The notes below the pieces were generated by a model that was not told the DNA's origin, did not search any database, and worked only from the letters and a program-made list of their open reading frames with translations. From Candidatus Lernaella stagnicola (GTDB lineage Bacteria > Lernaellota > Lernaellaia > Lernaellales > Lernaellaceae), in assembly GCA_030765525.1 (NCBI GenBank), contig JAVCCK010000027.1:124001-188000 (forward strand): 64,000 nt of DNA, in the 5' to 3' direction. The position numbers and the translations under genes are program-made. Positions 34,363-42,823 of the stretch are shown piece by piece (the first letter of the stretch is position 1; the number at the start of each line of letters is the position of its first letter).

Positions 34363-35868
34363 GTGCATTTACATCGCTATCTACTTGTTATTGCTCTGTT
34401 TGTTTCGATGATCGCGGCCTTCGGCCTCGTGGCGTGCCAGTCCGCCGACAAAGCGGACGACGGCGCAACAGCCGGCGCCGGCAAGAAAACGCCGAACGTT
34501 CTTGAAGCGCCCAAGCAACCGCCGGCGCAAGCCGCGCCCACGCTGGGTTTTTCCGACGTCGCGGAAGAAGCCGTCAAAGGCGTAGTGAATATCTCCTCGA
34601 CCAAAGTCGTCAAAACCCCGAGCCGCAATTCGCCCTTTTCCCACGATCCGTTTTTCCGGCGCTTTTTCGGCAACCGCTTTCCCGACCAGGTGCCCCGCGA
34701 ACGCCGCGAGCGCTCCCGCGGTTCCGGCGTGATCATCGCCACCGACGGCTACATCCTAACCAACAACCACGTCGTGGAAGACGCGACCGAAGTGCTCGTC
34801 GTCCTTTACGATCAGCGCGAATTCGTCGCCCAGATCGTCGGCACCGACCCCAAATCCGACGTCGCCGTACTCAAAATCGACGCCACGGATCTCGACCCGC
34901 TCACCTTGGGTCGCTCGGCCGACCTGCGGCTGGGTGAAGTGGTGTTGGCCATCGGCAACCCCTTCGGCCTTTCACACACCGTGACGCAGGGGATCGTCAG
35001 CGCCCTCGGCCGCGCGCGGGTGGGCATCGCCGACTATGAAGATTTCATCCAGACCGACGCCGCTATCAATCCCGGCAATTCCGGCGGCGCGCTGGTCAAT
35101 ACCCGCGGTGAACTCGTGGGCATCAACACGGCCATCGCCTCGATGACCGGCGGCTATCAAGGCGTTGGCTTCGCCATTCCCGTCGACATGGCCCGCGTCA
35201 TTATGGACAGCCTCGTGCAGCACGGTCGCGTCGAGCGCGGCTACCTCGGCGTGCTCATTCAGGACGTGCGGCAGGATATGGTCGATCAATTCGGCCTGAA
35301 AAAACCGCGCGGCGCGATCATCGCCGACGTACTTAAAGAGGGCCCCGCCGACGAAGCCGGGCTCCAACGCGGTGACGTCGTGATCGAAATGGACGGCCTG
35401 AACATTCAGGACTCCACGCACCTTCGTAATCTCATTTCGCAAAAGCACCCCGATGACAAAGTGGAACTGCTCGTCGTGCGGGACCGCACCAGGCGCAACA
35501 TCACCATCACCATCGGCCGGCATCCCGATGACGCCGCCGCCGTGCCCACCAGCACACCGGATCAAGAGCCGGTCAGCGACCGCGTCACCCTGAGCGGGCT
35601 AACCGCCGTGACGCTCTCCCCGGCGCTCGCCAATCGTTTTCAATTGCCCGCCGACGCCCGCGGCGTCATGATCGTAGACGTTGAAAAAGACAGTCCTGCC
35701 GCCGCCGCCGAGCTGCAAACCGGCGATCTGATCATGGAACTCAACCGCATGCCGGTCGCCTCGGCGGCTGACTTGGACGCGGCCGTGAAAAACGTGAAGC
35801 GAAAAAAGCTTCTGCTGCTCATCAACCGAGCGGGTACGACGACCTTCGTTGTGCTGCGCGCCAAGTAA
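34363..35868 (+). CDS. DegP/HtrA-type periplasmic serine protease, lipid-anchored
   Basis: The 501-residue protein degrades or refolds damaged envelope proteins. The trypsin-like triad is complete: H136 (LTNNHVVED), D166 (KSDVAVLKID) and S240 (NPGNSGGALV). Two PDZ domains follow (about 270-375, RGYLGVLIQDVRQDMVDQFG, and 405-498, ARGVMIVDVEKDSPAAAAEL). Unusually the N terminus is a lipoprotein signal (FVSMIAAFGLVAC, Cys25) followed by a Pro/Ala-rich linker, so the protease is probably membrane tethered. Start is GTG, with AATGGAG upstream. A strong terminator follows. Confidence 0.93.
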   Translation: MHLHRYLLVIALFVSMIAAFGLVACQSADKADDGATAGAGKKTPNVLEAPKQPPAQAAPTLGFSDVAEEAVKGVVNISSTKVVKTPSRNSPFSHDPFFRRFFGNRFPDQVPRERRERSRGSGVIIATDGYILTNNHVVEDATEVLVVLYDQREFVAQIVGTDPKSDVAVLKIDATDLDPLTLGRSADLRLGEVVLAIGNPFGLSHTVTQGIVSALGRARVGIADYEDFIQTDAAINPGNSGGALVNTRGELVGINTAIASMTGGYQGVGFAIPVDMARVIMDSLVQHGRVERGYLGVLIQDVRQDMVDQFGLKKPRGAIIADVLKEGPADEAGLQRGDVVIEMDGLNIQDSTHLRNLISQKHPDDKVELLVVRDRTRRNITITIGRHPDDAAAVPTSTPDQEPVSDRVTLSGLTAVTLSPALANRFQLPADARGVMIVDVEKDSPAAAAELQTGDLIMELNRMPVASAADLDAAVKNVKRKKLLLLINRAGTTTFVVLRAK

Positions 35869-35889
35869 CGCCGACGCCTGAACAACCCG

Positions 35890-35922
35890 GCCCCTCGTCG
35901 CTCGACGGGGGGCTTTTCTTTT
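35890..35922 (+). terminator. Rho-independent terminator after the HtrA-type gene
   Basis: A perfect 10-bp stem (with one G-T pair) from 35890 to 35913 around a four-base loop is followed by TTTTCTTTT. It lies 21 bp after the stop codon of the protease. Confidence 0.85.
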
Positions 35923-36047
35923 GGGTATTCTGAACCCGTGAAACGTTTTTGTGCGGCGTTGGCATGACTCGGAATTCATCCAACCGGTGGACGGCTTGCC
36001 CCGGAAACCGAGTGGCGGCTCGGCATGGTCTTCGGCATCTGATTTGC

Positions 36048-36077
36048 TTGACATGGTTGGCCGCGACAGACCATCAT
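36048..36077 (+). promoter_or_regulatory. Putative promoter of the BtuFDC-type operon
   Basis: TTGACA (36048-36053), 18 bp, then CATCAT (36072-36077), 46 bp before the start codon. The 200 bp upstream were searched by eye for a cobalamin riboswitch core (GCCACTG box) and none was found. Confidence 0.4.
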
Positions 36078-36123
36078 TAGCGCCTCATTTCCGCGAAAAT
36101 GCTCGAGTGCCGATGGGAGACAC

Positions 36124-36993
36124 ATGAAACTACGGTGGTGGCTGCCTCTGTTGCTGATCGCGCTTGTCGCCTGCCACAGCAGCGCGCCGCCGCCGGTCGC
36201 CGATCATCCCACGCGCATCGTGTCCATGCTGCCGAGCTTCACCCAAATCCTCGTGGCCATGGGCGCCGGAGACCGCATCGTCGGTCACACGTCGTTCTGC
36301 CCGGCCGAGGGTGTACGCGACGATGCAGTGGTAATCGGCGCCGCGCTCAACGCCAACTTCGAAAAGATCGTCGCCGTGCGGGCCGATCTCGTCGTCGCGC
36401 AGGACACCATGGAAGAGCATGTGAACAAGCTGCGGGCGTTGGGCCTGCAAGTGGAGCCTTTGCCGGCGGAGACCATCGACCACGCGTGCAACGCCGCCGT
36501 GCGCCTCGGGCAGCTTCTCGGTTTGGAAACCGAGGGGCGGCAGGTCGCCGCCGACATGCGCGGCGGGTTGGACGCCGTGCGCCGCTCGGTCGCCCGTCAA
36601 AAGCTGGTGCGGGCGCTGATGGTGGTTGGGCATACGCCGGGCGAACTGCGCGACATTACCGTCGCGGCGGGGAAAACCTTCCTCAATGAACTGCTGCAAG
36701 TCGCCGGCGGGATCAACGTGGCGGCCGATGCGCCCGCGCTCTATCCCAAATACAGCACCGAAGAAATTCTGCGCGCCAACCCGGAAGTCATTTTCATCTT
36801 CGTGCCGCAAATCAAACCCGACCCCCAGACCGCGCCGCGGGAGCTGGCCTTGTGGCGAACCTTGTCCTATCTTCAGGCGATGAAACAAAACCGCGTTCAT
36901 GTGATCACCGATCGCTTCGCGCTTTCGCCGGGCACCGACATGGCGGCCACGGCAAAAAAAATGGCCGCGCTGCTGCATCCGGAGACGCCGTGA
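36124..36993 (+). CDS. ABC transporter substrate-binding lipoprotein (BtuF/FhuD type)
   Basis: The 289-residue protein has lipobox ALVAC (signal MKLRWWLPLLLIALVAC) and the class III binding-protein fold: RIVSMLPSFTQILVAMGAGD, RIVGHTSFCPAEGV, a long central helix, and YSTEEILRANPEVIFIFVPQ. This is the family for vitamin B12, siderophores and haem; ligand cannot be decided from these residues, though BtuF-like GHTSFC supports cobalamin. GGGAG precedes the ATG. The following ATPase start overlaps its stop (GTGA). Confidence 0.85.
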   Translation: MKLRWWLPLLLIALVACHSSAPPPVADHPTRIVSMLPSFTQILVAMGAGDRIVGHTSFCPAEGVRDDAVVIGAALNANFEKIVAVRADLVVAQDTMEEHVNKLRALGLQVEPLPAETIDHACNAAVRLGQLLGLETEGRQVAADMRGGLDAVRRSVARQKLVRALMVVGHTPGELRDITVAAGKTFLNELLQVAGGINVAADAPALYPKYSTEEILRANPEVIFIFVPQIKPDPQTAPRELALWRTLSYLQAMKQNRVHVITDRFALSPGTDMAATAKKMAALLHPETP

Positions 36994-37775
36994 GATTTCG
37001 CGTCGCCGGCCTGCGCTTCGCCTACCGCGTCAAGCCTGTTTTGAGCGAGGTCGACCTGACCATCGACGCCGGAGAAATGGTCGCCCTCGTCGGCCCCAAC
37101 GGCGCGGGGAAATCCACGCTGCTGAAACTGCTGGCCGGGTTTTTGCGTCCCGACGCCGGGCGCGTTGCTTATGCCGATCGGCCGCTGCCGGATTGGGACG
37201 CCGCGGAACTGGCCCGGCACGTGGCGCTCGTCCCGCAGCATGTCACCTTTTACTTCCCCTACACGGTCTCGCAATTCGTGCTCATGGCCAGGCACCCGCA
37301 CCGCGGCTATTCGCCCTTTGAAAGCGAGGCCGACGTGCAAGCTGCCAGCCACGCCCTGGAAGCCACGGGCATCGCCGAACTGGCTGACCGCAGTGTCCTC
37401 GAGTTGTCCGGCGGCGAGCGGCAACGCGCCCTGCTGGCCGCCGCGCTCGCTCAAGAGCCCGAAACCCTGTTGCTCGACGAACCCACCAATTCCCTCGACC
37501 TGCGTCACCAGATGGCGCTGCTTTCGACCCTGCGGCGGCAAAACGAAGATCAACGCCTGACGGTCATTCTGGTCACGCACGACCTCAACCTTGCCGCGCG
37601 CTACTGCCCGCGAGTCGTGCTGCTGCACGAGGGCCGCATCGTCGCCGACGGGAACACCGCGAGCATCCTGACCGCCGAGCGCATCGCGCCGATCTACGAC
37701 ACGCCGGTCGAGGTCGGGCGGCGGGCCGATGGCGTCACTCCCTACTTGCTGCCGCTGGAACGGGAGGACGGTTGA
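36990..37775 (+). CDS. ABC transporter ATPase (BtuD/FecE type)
   Basis: The 261-residue ATPase has Walker A GPNGAGKST (about residue 40), the Q-loop (LVPQHVTFYFPYTV), the signature LSGGERQRALLAAAL, Walker B TLLLDEPTNSLD and the switch His in VTHDLNLA. These are the blocks of importers for cobalamin and iron complexes. The GTG start overlaps the TGA of the binding-protein gene, and its own stop overlaps the permease start by one base (TGATG). Confidence 0.92.
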   Translation: MRFRVAGLRFAYRVKPVLSEVDLTIDAGEMVALVGPNGAGKSTLLKLLAGFLRPDAGRVAYADRPLPDWDAAELARHVALVPQHVTFYFPYTVSQFVLMARHPHRGYSPFESEADVQAASHALEATGIAELADRSVLELSGGERQRALLAAALAQEPETLLLDEPTNSLDLRHQMALLSTLRRQNEDQRLTVILVTHDLNLAARYCPRVVLLHEGRIVADGNTASILTAERIAPIYDTPVEVGRRADGVTPYLLPLEREDG

Positions 37776-38827
37776 TGCAGGCGTTGACCCCCAGTCGTTT
37801 CGCCGCGCGGCTGGCGCCCTTCGTCCTTTTCCTGCTGGCCGTGTTGGTGCTCGCGCCCCTAATCGGCAATGTATCGATCGACCCCGTGAAAGCCTGGACG
37901 CATCGCCACGATCTGGCCGGCAATGTTGACGCCTCTATCCTGTGGCTCACGCGCGTACCCCGCGTGCTGTTGGCCGGTCTCGTCGGCGCGGCGCTCGCCT
38001 TGGCCGGGGCGACGTTGCAGGCCTTGCTGCGAAATCCCCTGGCCGAACCCTTCACGCTTGGCGTGTCCTCGGGCGGCGCGTTCGGGGCGGTGGTGGCCAT
38101 CAAGTTGGGACTCGATGCGACGGTGCTGGGGTTCTCCCCGGTGATGTTCGCCGCGCTGCTGGGCAGCATCGCCACGGTGGGTATTGTGTATGCCCTGGCG
38201 CGCACGCGGGGCGTGATTTCCACCAACCTGCTGCTCTTGGCGGGCGTGACGATCAGCTTCTTTTTCGCGGCGGAAATTCTGCTCGTTTTTTATCTCGCCG
38301 ATTTCACCGAAACGCACATGATGCTGCGCTGGATGATGGGGTCTCTCGACGTGGTGTTTCATCCCCGCAGCCTCGCGGCGAGCTGGGGCGCGCGACTCAG
38401 TTTTGCGACGGCCGGTCTGGCGTACGCGGCCGGCATCATCGCGTTGCTGGCCCACGCGGGCGCGCTGAACCAACTGAGCCTCGGGCCGGAAATCGCCCGC
38501 AGCCGCGGCGTGAATGTGCGGCGCGTGCAACGACTCAGTTACTTCGGCGCCTCGCTGATTACCGGCCTGGTCGTGGCGCTCGCGGGCCCCATTGGCTTTG
38601 TCGGATTGATCGTTCCCCATGCGGTGCGCTTCTTGATCGGCCCCGACCACCGCGTCTTGCTGCCCGCCTCCTTGCTGGCCGGGGCGGGTTTTCTCATCTT
38701 GTGCGACACGGCGGCGCGATCGATTGTCTCGGGCGTGGAGATTCCCGTCGGCGTGCTGACCGCGACCCTCGGCGGTCCCTTCTTTCTTGGCTTGTTGATC
38801 CGCGCCAAGCACACAGGCCGCATTTAG
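37775..38827 (+). CDS. ABC transporter permease, FecCD/BtuC family
   Basis: The 350-residue protein has about ten hydrophobic helices and the BtuC/FecCD landmarks: TRVPRVLLAGLVGAALALAG, ATLQALLRNPLAEPFTLGVS (the most conserved segment, AGAxxQxxxRNPLAxPxxLGxxxG), then GPIGFVGLIVPHAVRFLIGP with the coupling-helix region. With the previous genes it makes a complete importer for cobalamin or a siderophore. No outer-membrane btuB/TonB receptor is in the window. Confidence 0.92.
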   Translation: MQALTPSRFAARLAPFVLFLLAVLVLAPLIGNVSIDPVKAWTHRHDLAGNVDASILWLTRVPRVLLAGLVGAALALAGATLQALLRNPLAEPFTLGVSSGGAFGAVVAIKLGLDATVLGFSPVMFAALLGSIATVGIVYALARTRGVISTNLLLLAGVTISFFFAAEILLVFYLADFTETHMMLRWMMGSLDVVFHPRSLAASWGARLSFATAGLAYAAGIIALLAHAGALNQLSLGPEIARSRGVNVRRVQRLSYFGASLITGLVVALAGPIGFVGLIVPHAVRFLIGPDHRVLLPASLLAGAGFLILCDTAARSIVSGVEIPVGVLTATLGGPFFLGLLIRAKHTGRI

Positions 38828-38868
38828 TACGCCCTGGTCGCAAACCACTACAAAAACACAAAAAGCAT

Positions 38869-38898
38869 TTGACAGTACGAAAAACGATATTGGACAAT
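38869..38898 (+). promoter_or_regulatory. Putative sigma70-type promoter of the Asp-tract lipoprotein genes
   Basis: TTGACA (38869-38874) and GACAAT (38893-38898) are spaced by 18 bp in an A-rich stretch 32 bp before the GTG start at 38931. Confidence 0.5.
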
Positions 38899-38930
38899 GA
38901 TTGCTCCAGGGGCGGAAAAGAGAACTTTTT

Positions 38931-41315
38931 GTGGCTAACAAAATATCTTTGTTTTTATTGATTGGATTTGTGTGCGCGGCGCTATGGACCGGCGCTTGTC
39001 TGGACAACGACGATGACGACGCGGCCGATGACGACGACGCAATCGATGACGATTCAGTCGCCGATGACGACGCAACCGATGACGATACGGTCGCCGATGA
39101 TGACGCAATCGATGACGACGCCATGGATGATGACTACACGCTTGACGATGACGACGACGACGACGATGACAACGACGATGACGACGACGATGACGATGAC
39201 GATGACGATGACGACGACGACGATGACAACGACGATGACGATGACGACGACGATGACAACGACGATGACGACGACGATGACGATGACAACGACGATGACG
39301 ATGACAACGACGATGATGACGACGATGATGTGACGCCCGTCGACTTCGAGCGAGAACTGGTCATGGGCGGTACGCCCGGCTCGCATGGGATCTCGTGTGC
39401 GGAAGGACCCGGCGATACCTGGTATGTCGCCGCCGGCAACGGCGACGTCATCTTCATCTACACCCTCGACGGCGACACCGTCACCTCACGTGAATTCATC
39501 TCCGGCAATGCGGGGTCACCGGTCCTCGCCCGCGACGACACCGGGGTTTTGCACCTGATCTACGACGACGCCCTGCTCGAGCGCATCGTCTATGCCCGCC
39601 GCGACCCGGCCGGGTGGACCCGGTCTTACTTCGACAGCCGCGGTTTCGGCCAACGCGCCGATCTTGCCCTCGACTCCGCCGGCCGCCCGCATGCCCTTTA
39701 CGTGCGCCAAGTGGGTCAAGACGACTACGTCCTGATCCATGCCTGGCTCGATGGCAAAGCCTGGACCTTCGAAAACATCGCCCCCCTCGCCTGGCCGGGC
39801 GGACTGGCGATCGATGCGGCCGGCGTGGCCCACGTTTCCTGCCAGCATAACGACCGCCTGCACTACGCCACCAACGCCGGCGGGACCTGGCACCTTGAGA
39901 TCGCCGACGCCATGCAGCACACGGGTGCCTACAGCGACCTGGCCATCGACGAGGGCGGCCATGTCCACATCGCCTACCATTACGGCGACCCCGTCTGGTG
40001 GAACGACACCATGATCTACACGACCAACGCCCCAGGAACCTGGACGCGTAAAATCTTTCTGGGCGACTACGGCGGCCTGGTCCCGCACATCCGTGTCGAC
40101 ACGGCGGGGGCGGCTCACCTCAGTTCCTTCGCGCCCTACTCAACATTAATCAAGTACTACACCAACGCTTCGGGTGCCTGGGTCGTTGAAAGCGCCGCAC
40201 CGCCGGCGAACGGCGAACCAACGGGGAACAGCAGTCTCGCTTTGGTGGCGGGCGTACCGCGCGTGGTCTACGCCGACCGCGTCGCTGACTCTCTTCAAGG
40301 CGCAATCCGCGACGCGAAGGGTTGGACGCCCTTCACCGTTGATGAAGGCGGCGTATTCCGATCCCGCGACATGACGATCGACGCCGCCGGCGCGCTTCAC
40401 TTAATCGCTTTCGACGATTCCCGCGACGACCTGCTTTACGCCACCGACGCCACCGGGTCCTGGCAGATCGACACCATCGACGAGAGCGATCTCGCCGGCC
40501 GACATGCCTCCCTGGCCCTCGATGACGCCGGCGTGTTGCATGTCGCCTATACCATCGAACGCGAAATCGCCGAGGATACCCGCGCCGAACTTTGGTACGC
40601 CACCCGCGACGGCGACTCATGGCAAACCGTTGCCGTCGACGCCGCCGGTGACGCCGGTTACCTTTGCGACCTCGCCTTCACCGCCGGTAACGCGCCCGCC
40701 ATCGCCTACTACGACCGTACCGCCCGCCGCCTGATCCTCGCCCGGGATGCCGGAGCCGGTTGGGAGTTCACTGATATCGACGACGCGAGTTACTATGACC
40801 TGGCCATCGCCGTGGACGGGGACGACCACCTGCACATCGCCTATACCTATTTCGGCTCGACCCGCGGCTGGTACTACGCCACCAACGCTTCGGGCGATTG
40901 GGGCACCTGGACCATCAACGACAACTGGGCCGGCGAGGACATCGCCATGGTGATGGACGAGCAGGCCTTCGCCCACGTCGTCGATTTAACCAACTGGGGA
41001 TCGGAATACGCCAACAACACCAGCGGCACTTGGGAATCCGAATATGTCGGCGACCTCGATCTCGACGTCGCCGACCTCTATCGCGACGCCGCCGGCGGCC
41101 TTCACGTCATCGGCGCCGACTACAACGTATTGACCTATGCCTACAAAACCGGCGAATCCTGGGAAAGCATCCCAACCTTGCTCGCCGATTGCCAATACAG
41201 CAAAACCGCCCTGGTTTCCGAAGCCGACGGCGATATGCGCGCCGCGTACGGCAATGCCGGCGCCGTCTGGATTATGCCGATCCCCCCGGTGCCCAGCGGC
41301 ACCGCCCAACCTTAG
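38931..41315 (+). CDS. Asp-tract lipoprotein with propeller-like repeats
   Basis: The 794-residue exported protein starts with GTG (VANKISLFLLIGFVCAALWT), ending in a lipobox-like GAC at about residue 24. Residues about 25-135 are nearly pure Asp with Asn, Ala, Ile and Met in short units (DDDDAIDDDSVADDDA). The rest is at least eight copies of a 45-55-residue beta unit with the pattern YxTNAxGTW ... HIAYxYxD (YATNAGGTWHLEI, YTTNAPGTW, YYTNASGAWVVES, YATDATGSWQIDT, YATRDGDSW, YYATNASGDWGTW, YANNTSGTW). That is consistent with a beta-propeller sensor or adhesin. A second, shorter paralogue follows 10 bp downstream. Confidence 0.8.
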   Translation: MANKISLFLLIGFVCAALWTGACLDNDDDDAADDDDAIDDDSVADDDATDDDTVADDDAIDDDAMDDDYTLDDDDDDDDDNDDDDDDDDDDDDDDDDDDNDDDDDDDDDNDDDDDDDDDNDDDDDNDDDDDDDVTPVDFERELVMGGTPGSHGISCAEGPGDTWYVAAGNGDVIFIYTLDGDTVTSREFISGNAGSPVLARDDTGVLHLIYDDALLERIVYARRDPAGWTRSYFDSRGFGQRADLALDSAGRPHALYVRQVGQDDYVLIHAWLDGKAWTFENIAPLAWPGGLAIDAAGVAHVSCQHNDRLHYATNAGGTWHLEIADAMQHTGAYSDLAIDEGGHVHIAYHYGDPVWWNDTMIYTTNAPGTWTRKIFLGDYGGLVPHIRVDTAGAAHLSSFAPYSTLIKYYTNASGAWVVESAAPPANGEPTGNSSLALVAGVPRVVYADRVADSLQGAIRDAKGWTPFTVDEGGVFRSRDMTIDAAGALHLIAFDDSRDDLLYATDATGSWQIDTIDESDLAGRHASLALDDAGVLHVAYTIEREIAEDTRAELWYATRDGDSWQTVAVDAAGDAGYLCDLAFTAGNAPAIAYYDRTARRLILARDAGAGWEFTDIDDASYYDLAIAVDGDDHLHIAYTYFGSTRGWYYATNASGDWGTWTINDNWAGEDIAMVMDEQAFAHVVDLTNWGSEYANNTSGTWESEYVGDLDLDVADLYRDAAGGLHVIGADYNVLTYAYKTGESWESIPTLLADCQYSKTALVSEADGDMRAAYGNAGAVWIMPIPPVPSGTAQP
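39004..39331 (+). repeat. Asp-codon tandem repeat tract (GAY-GAY microsatellite-like)
   Basis: About 330 bp of GAC/GAT codons, mostly in 6- to 27-bp imperfect periods, lies within the first lipoprotein gene. The first half alternates with Ile, Ser, Ala and Met codons in 24- to 27-bp units and the second half is almost pure Asp with Asn interruptions. A 25-bp stretch (39106-39130) is identical to 41492-41516 in the next gene. Confidence 0.85.
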
Positions 41316-41325
41316 GAGAATGGCG

Positions 41326-42678
41326 ATGCGGTACGCGGCCTGGCTGTTGTTGCTGTTTTCTCTTCTTTGCTTGTTTGTCGTCACGGCCTGCGATGAGGAC
41401 GATGACGAAATCGATGACGGCGACGCATTCGATGACGATTCGGTCGACGATGACGACGCAATCGATGACGATTCGGTCGCTGATGATGACTCAATCGATG
41501 ACGACGCCATGGATGACGATGCGATCGATGATGACGATACGGTCGATGATGACGATACGATCGATGATGACGACGACGATGATGACGACGATGACGATGA
41601 TGATGATGATGATGACGACGACACCTTCGCCGAAGAACATTGTCAGGACGACGGCGACTGGTTGTTCGAAACCATCGACGACAGCCACCCTCTGATCGGC
41701 AACATCTCGTTGGGCCTGGACAGCGCGGGCGGGCCGCAGGTCGCGTTCGATTATTTTGAAATGCTGACCGGCATCGTGCACGCCACTCGAGACGAAAAAG
41801 GCTGGAACCTGACCACCCCCTCGGTGTTTGAAAGTTGCGCGAAACCCTCGCTGGTGCTGACTGAGGACGACACGGTCCACCTTTCAGTGACGCGGTTAAT
41901 CGACTACGGATCGATGACCATCAGCCACGGATGGTTGGCCGGTGCCGATTGGAACGTCGAGTTGATCTACGGCAATTTCGCTTGTGGAACCTCGATTATC
42001 GCCGGCCGGGAAGACTCCGAGTTACACGCCTTTTTCGGGTGCAACGACACCACCTTCTCTCCCAGCGCCATCGTTTCGCGCAATACCAACGGCCCTCTTT
42101 GGTTGCCGCTGTTTTCACAACCCGGCGACGTGTACGCCGGTATCGCCGCCATGGACCTGGTTGTCGATGTGGAAAGTCGCCCGCATGTGGTGTCCGGAGT
42201 CGGTGGATTCTACGTCCTTGAATTGTTCAAGCACTCGGTGCGCGTGGACGGCGATTGGCAGCGGCAGGTCATCGAGCCGGAGGTGTATGCGCCATATGAC
42301 GCGTCGTTGTTTATCTCGACTACCGGCGTGCCGACGGTGGCTTACACTATCGGCGACGGCACGATCCACGTCGCGTGGCAGTCCGGCGACCATTGGGCGC
42401 CGCAGAATGTCTACGCGCCGGGCGACCCGGGCTTGGTGGAGGCGGCGGCCGACGCCTGCGACAATATCCACCTCGCGTTTGCCGATCGAAGCGAAGCGAT
42501 CGTTCGCTATGGCGTGCAGCGCGGCGGGGAATGGCATTTTATCGATCTGGACGCCCCGCCGGCCGCGGTGGCCGGCCTGTCGATGGCGCTGGACGATCAC
42601 GGTAGACCGCACGTGGCCTACACGGACGACGAGACCGAGACCGTCGTCTACGCCTACTTCGCGCCGCCCGCCGATTGA
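41326..42678 (+). CDS. Second Asp-tract lipoprotein with beta-repeat domain
   Basis: The 450-residue protein is a shorter paralogue of the preceding gene. Signal MRYAAWLLLLFSLLCLFVVT ends in the exact lipobox VTAC; Asp follows immediately (+2), which in E. coli retains lipoproteins in the inner membrane. Residues about 25-105 are an Asp tract. The remainder has the same beta-repeat style (VAYTIGDGTIHVAWQSGDHW, HLAFADRSEAIVRYGVQRGG, PHVAYTDDETETVVYAYFAP). AGGAG seven bases upstream selects this ATG over one two codons earlier. Function unknown; surface or periplasmic sensing or binding is likely. Confidence 0.8.
   Translation: MRYAAWLLLLFSLLCLFVVTACDEDDDEIDDGDAFDDDSVDDDDAIDDDSVADDDSIDDDAMDDDAIDDDDTVDDDDTIDDDDDDDDDDDDDDDDDDDDTFAEEHCQDDGDWLFETIDDSHPLIGNISLGLDSAGGPQVAFDYFEMLTGIVHATRDEKGWNLTTPSVFESCAKPSLVLTEDDTVHLSVTRLIDYGSMTISHGWLAGADWNVELIYGNFACGTSIIAGREDSELHAFFGCNDTTFSPSAIVSRNTNGPLWLPLFSQPGDVYAGIAAMDLVVDVESRPHVVSGVGGFYVLELFKHSVRVDGDWQRQVIEPEVYAPYDASLFISTTGVPTVAYTIGDGTIHVAWQSGDHWAPQNVYAPGDPGLVEAAADACDNIHLAFADRSEAIVRYGVQRGGEWHFIDLDAPPAAVAGLSMALDDHGRPHVAYTDDETETVVYAYFAPPAD
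41392..41628 (+). repeat. Asp-codon tandem repeat tract of the second lipoprotein
   Basis: This 237-bp tract of GAY codons shares the 24-bp unit structure and long identical blocks with 39004-39331, ending in about twenty consecutive Asp codons. Such tracts are prone to replication slippage and to recombination between the two genes. Confidence 0.85.
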
Positions 42679-42769
42679 GACACACTCGGCCCGAGGCTTG
42701 ATACCCGTCTTACGTGCCGGCTGGTGACCGCATCATCTGGGCACGACGCGCTTTTCTATCGAGGATTAC

Positions 42770-42799
42770 AAAAAAGGCCGGAACCCGTAGGTCCCGGCC
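42770..42799 (-). terminator. Rho-independent terminator of the choice-of-anchor-type lipoprotein gene
   Basis: On the minus strand a 10-bp stem with a four-base loop (42799-42776, GGCCGGGACC/GGTTCCGGCC) is followed by six T. It starts 24 bp after the stop codon at 42824 and faces the end of the rightward gene at 42678; it may stop transcripts from both sides. Confidence 0.85.
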
Positions 42800-42823
42800 C
42801 GTTTGACGATACTGGTTAGCGGT

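Noticed and set aside
35923-36123. Cobalamin riboswitch upstream of the importer
   Set aside because: No conserved GCCACTG box or following GGGAA-type core was found by eye.
39004-39331. Possible CRISPR-like array in the Asp tract
   Set aside because: Units are in-frame GAY codons inside an open lipoprotein gene, with no constant repeat and unique spacers.
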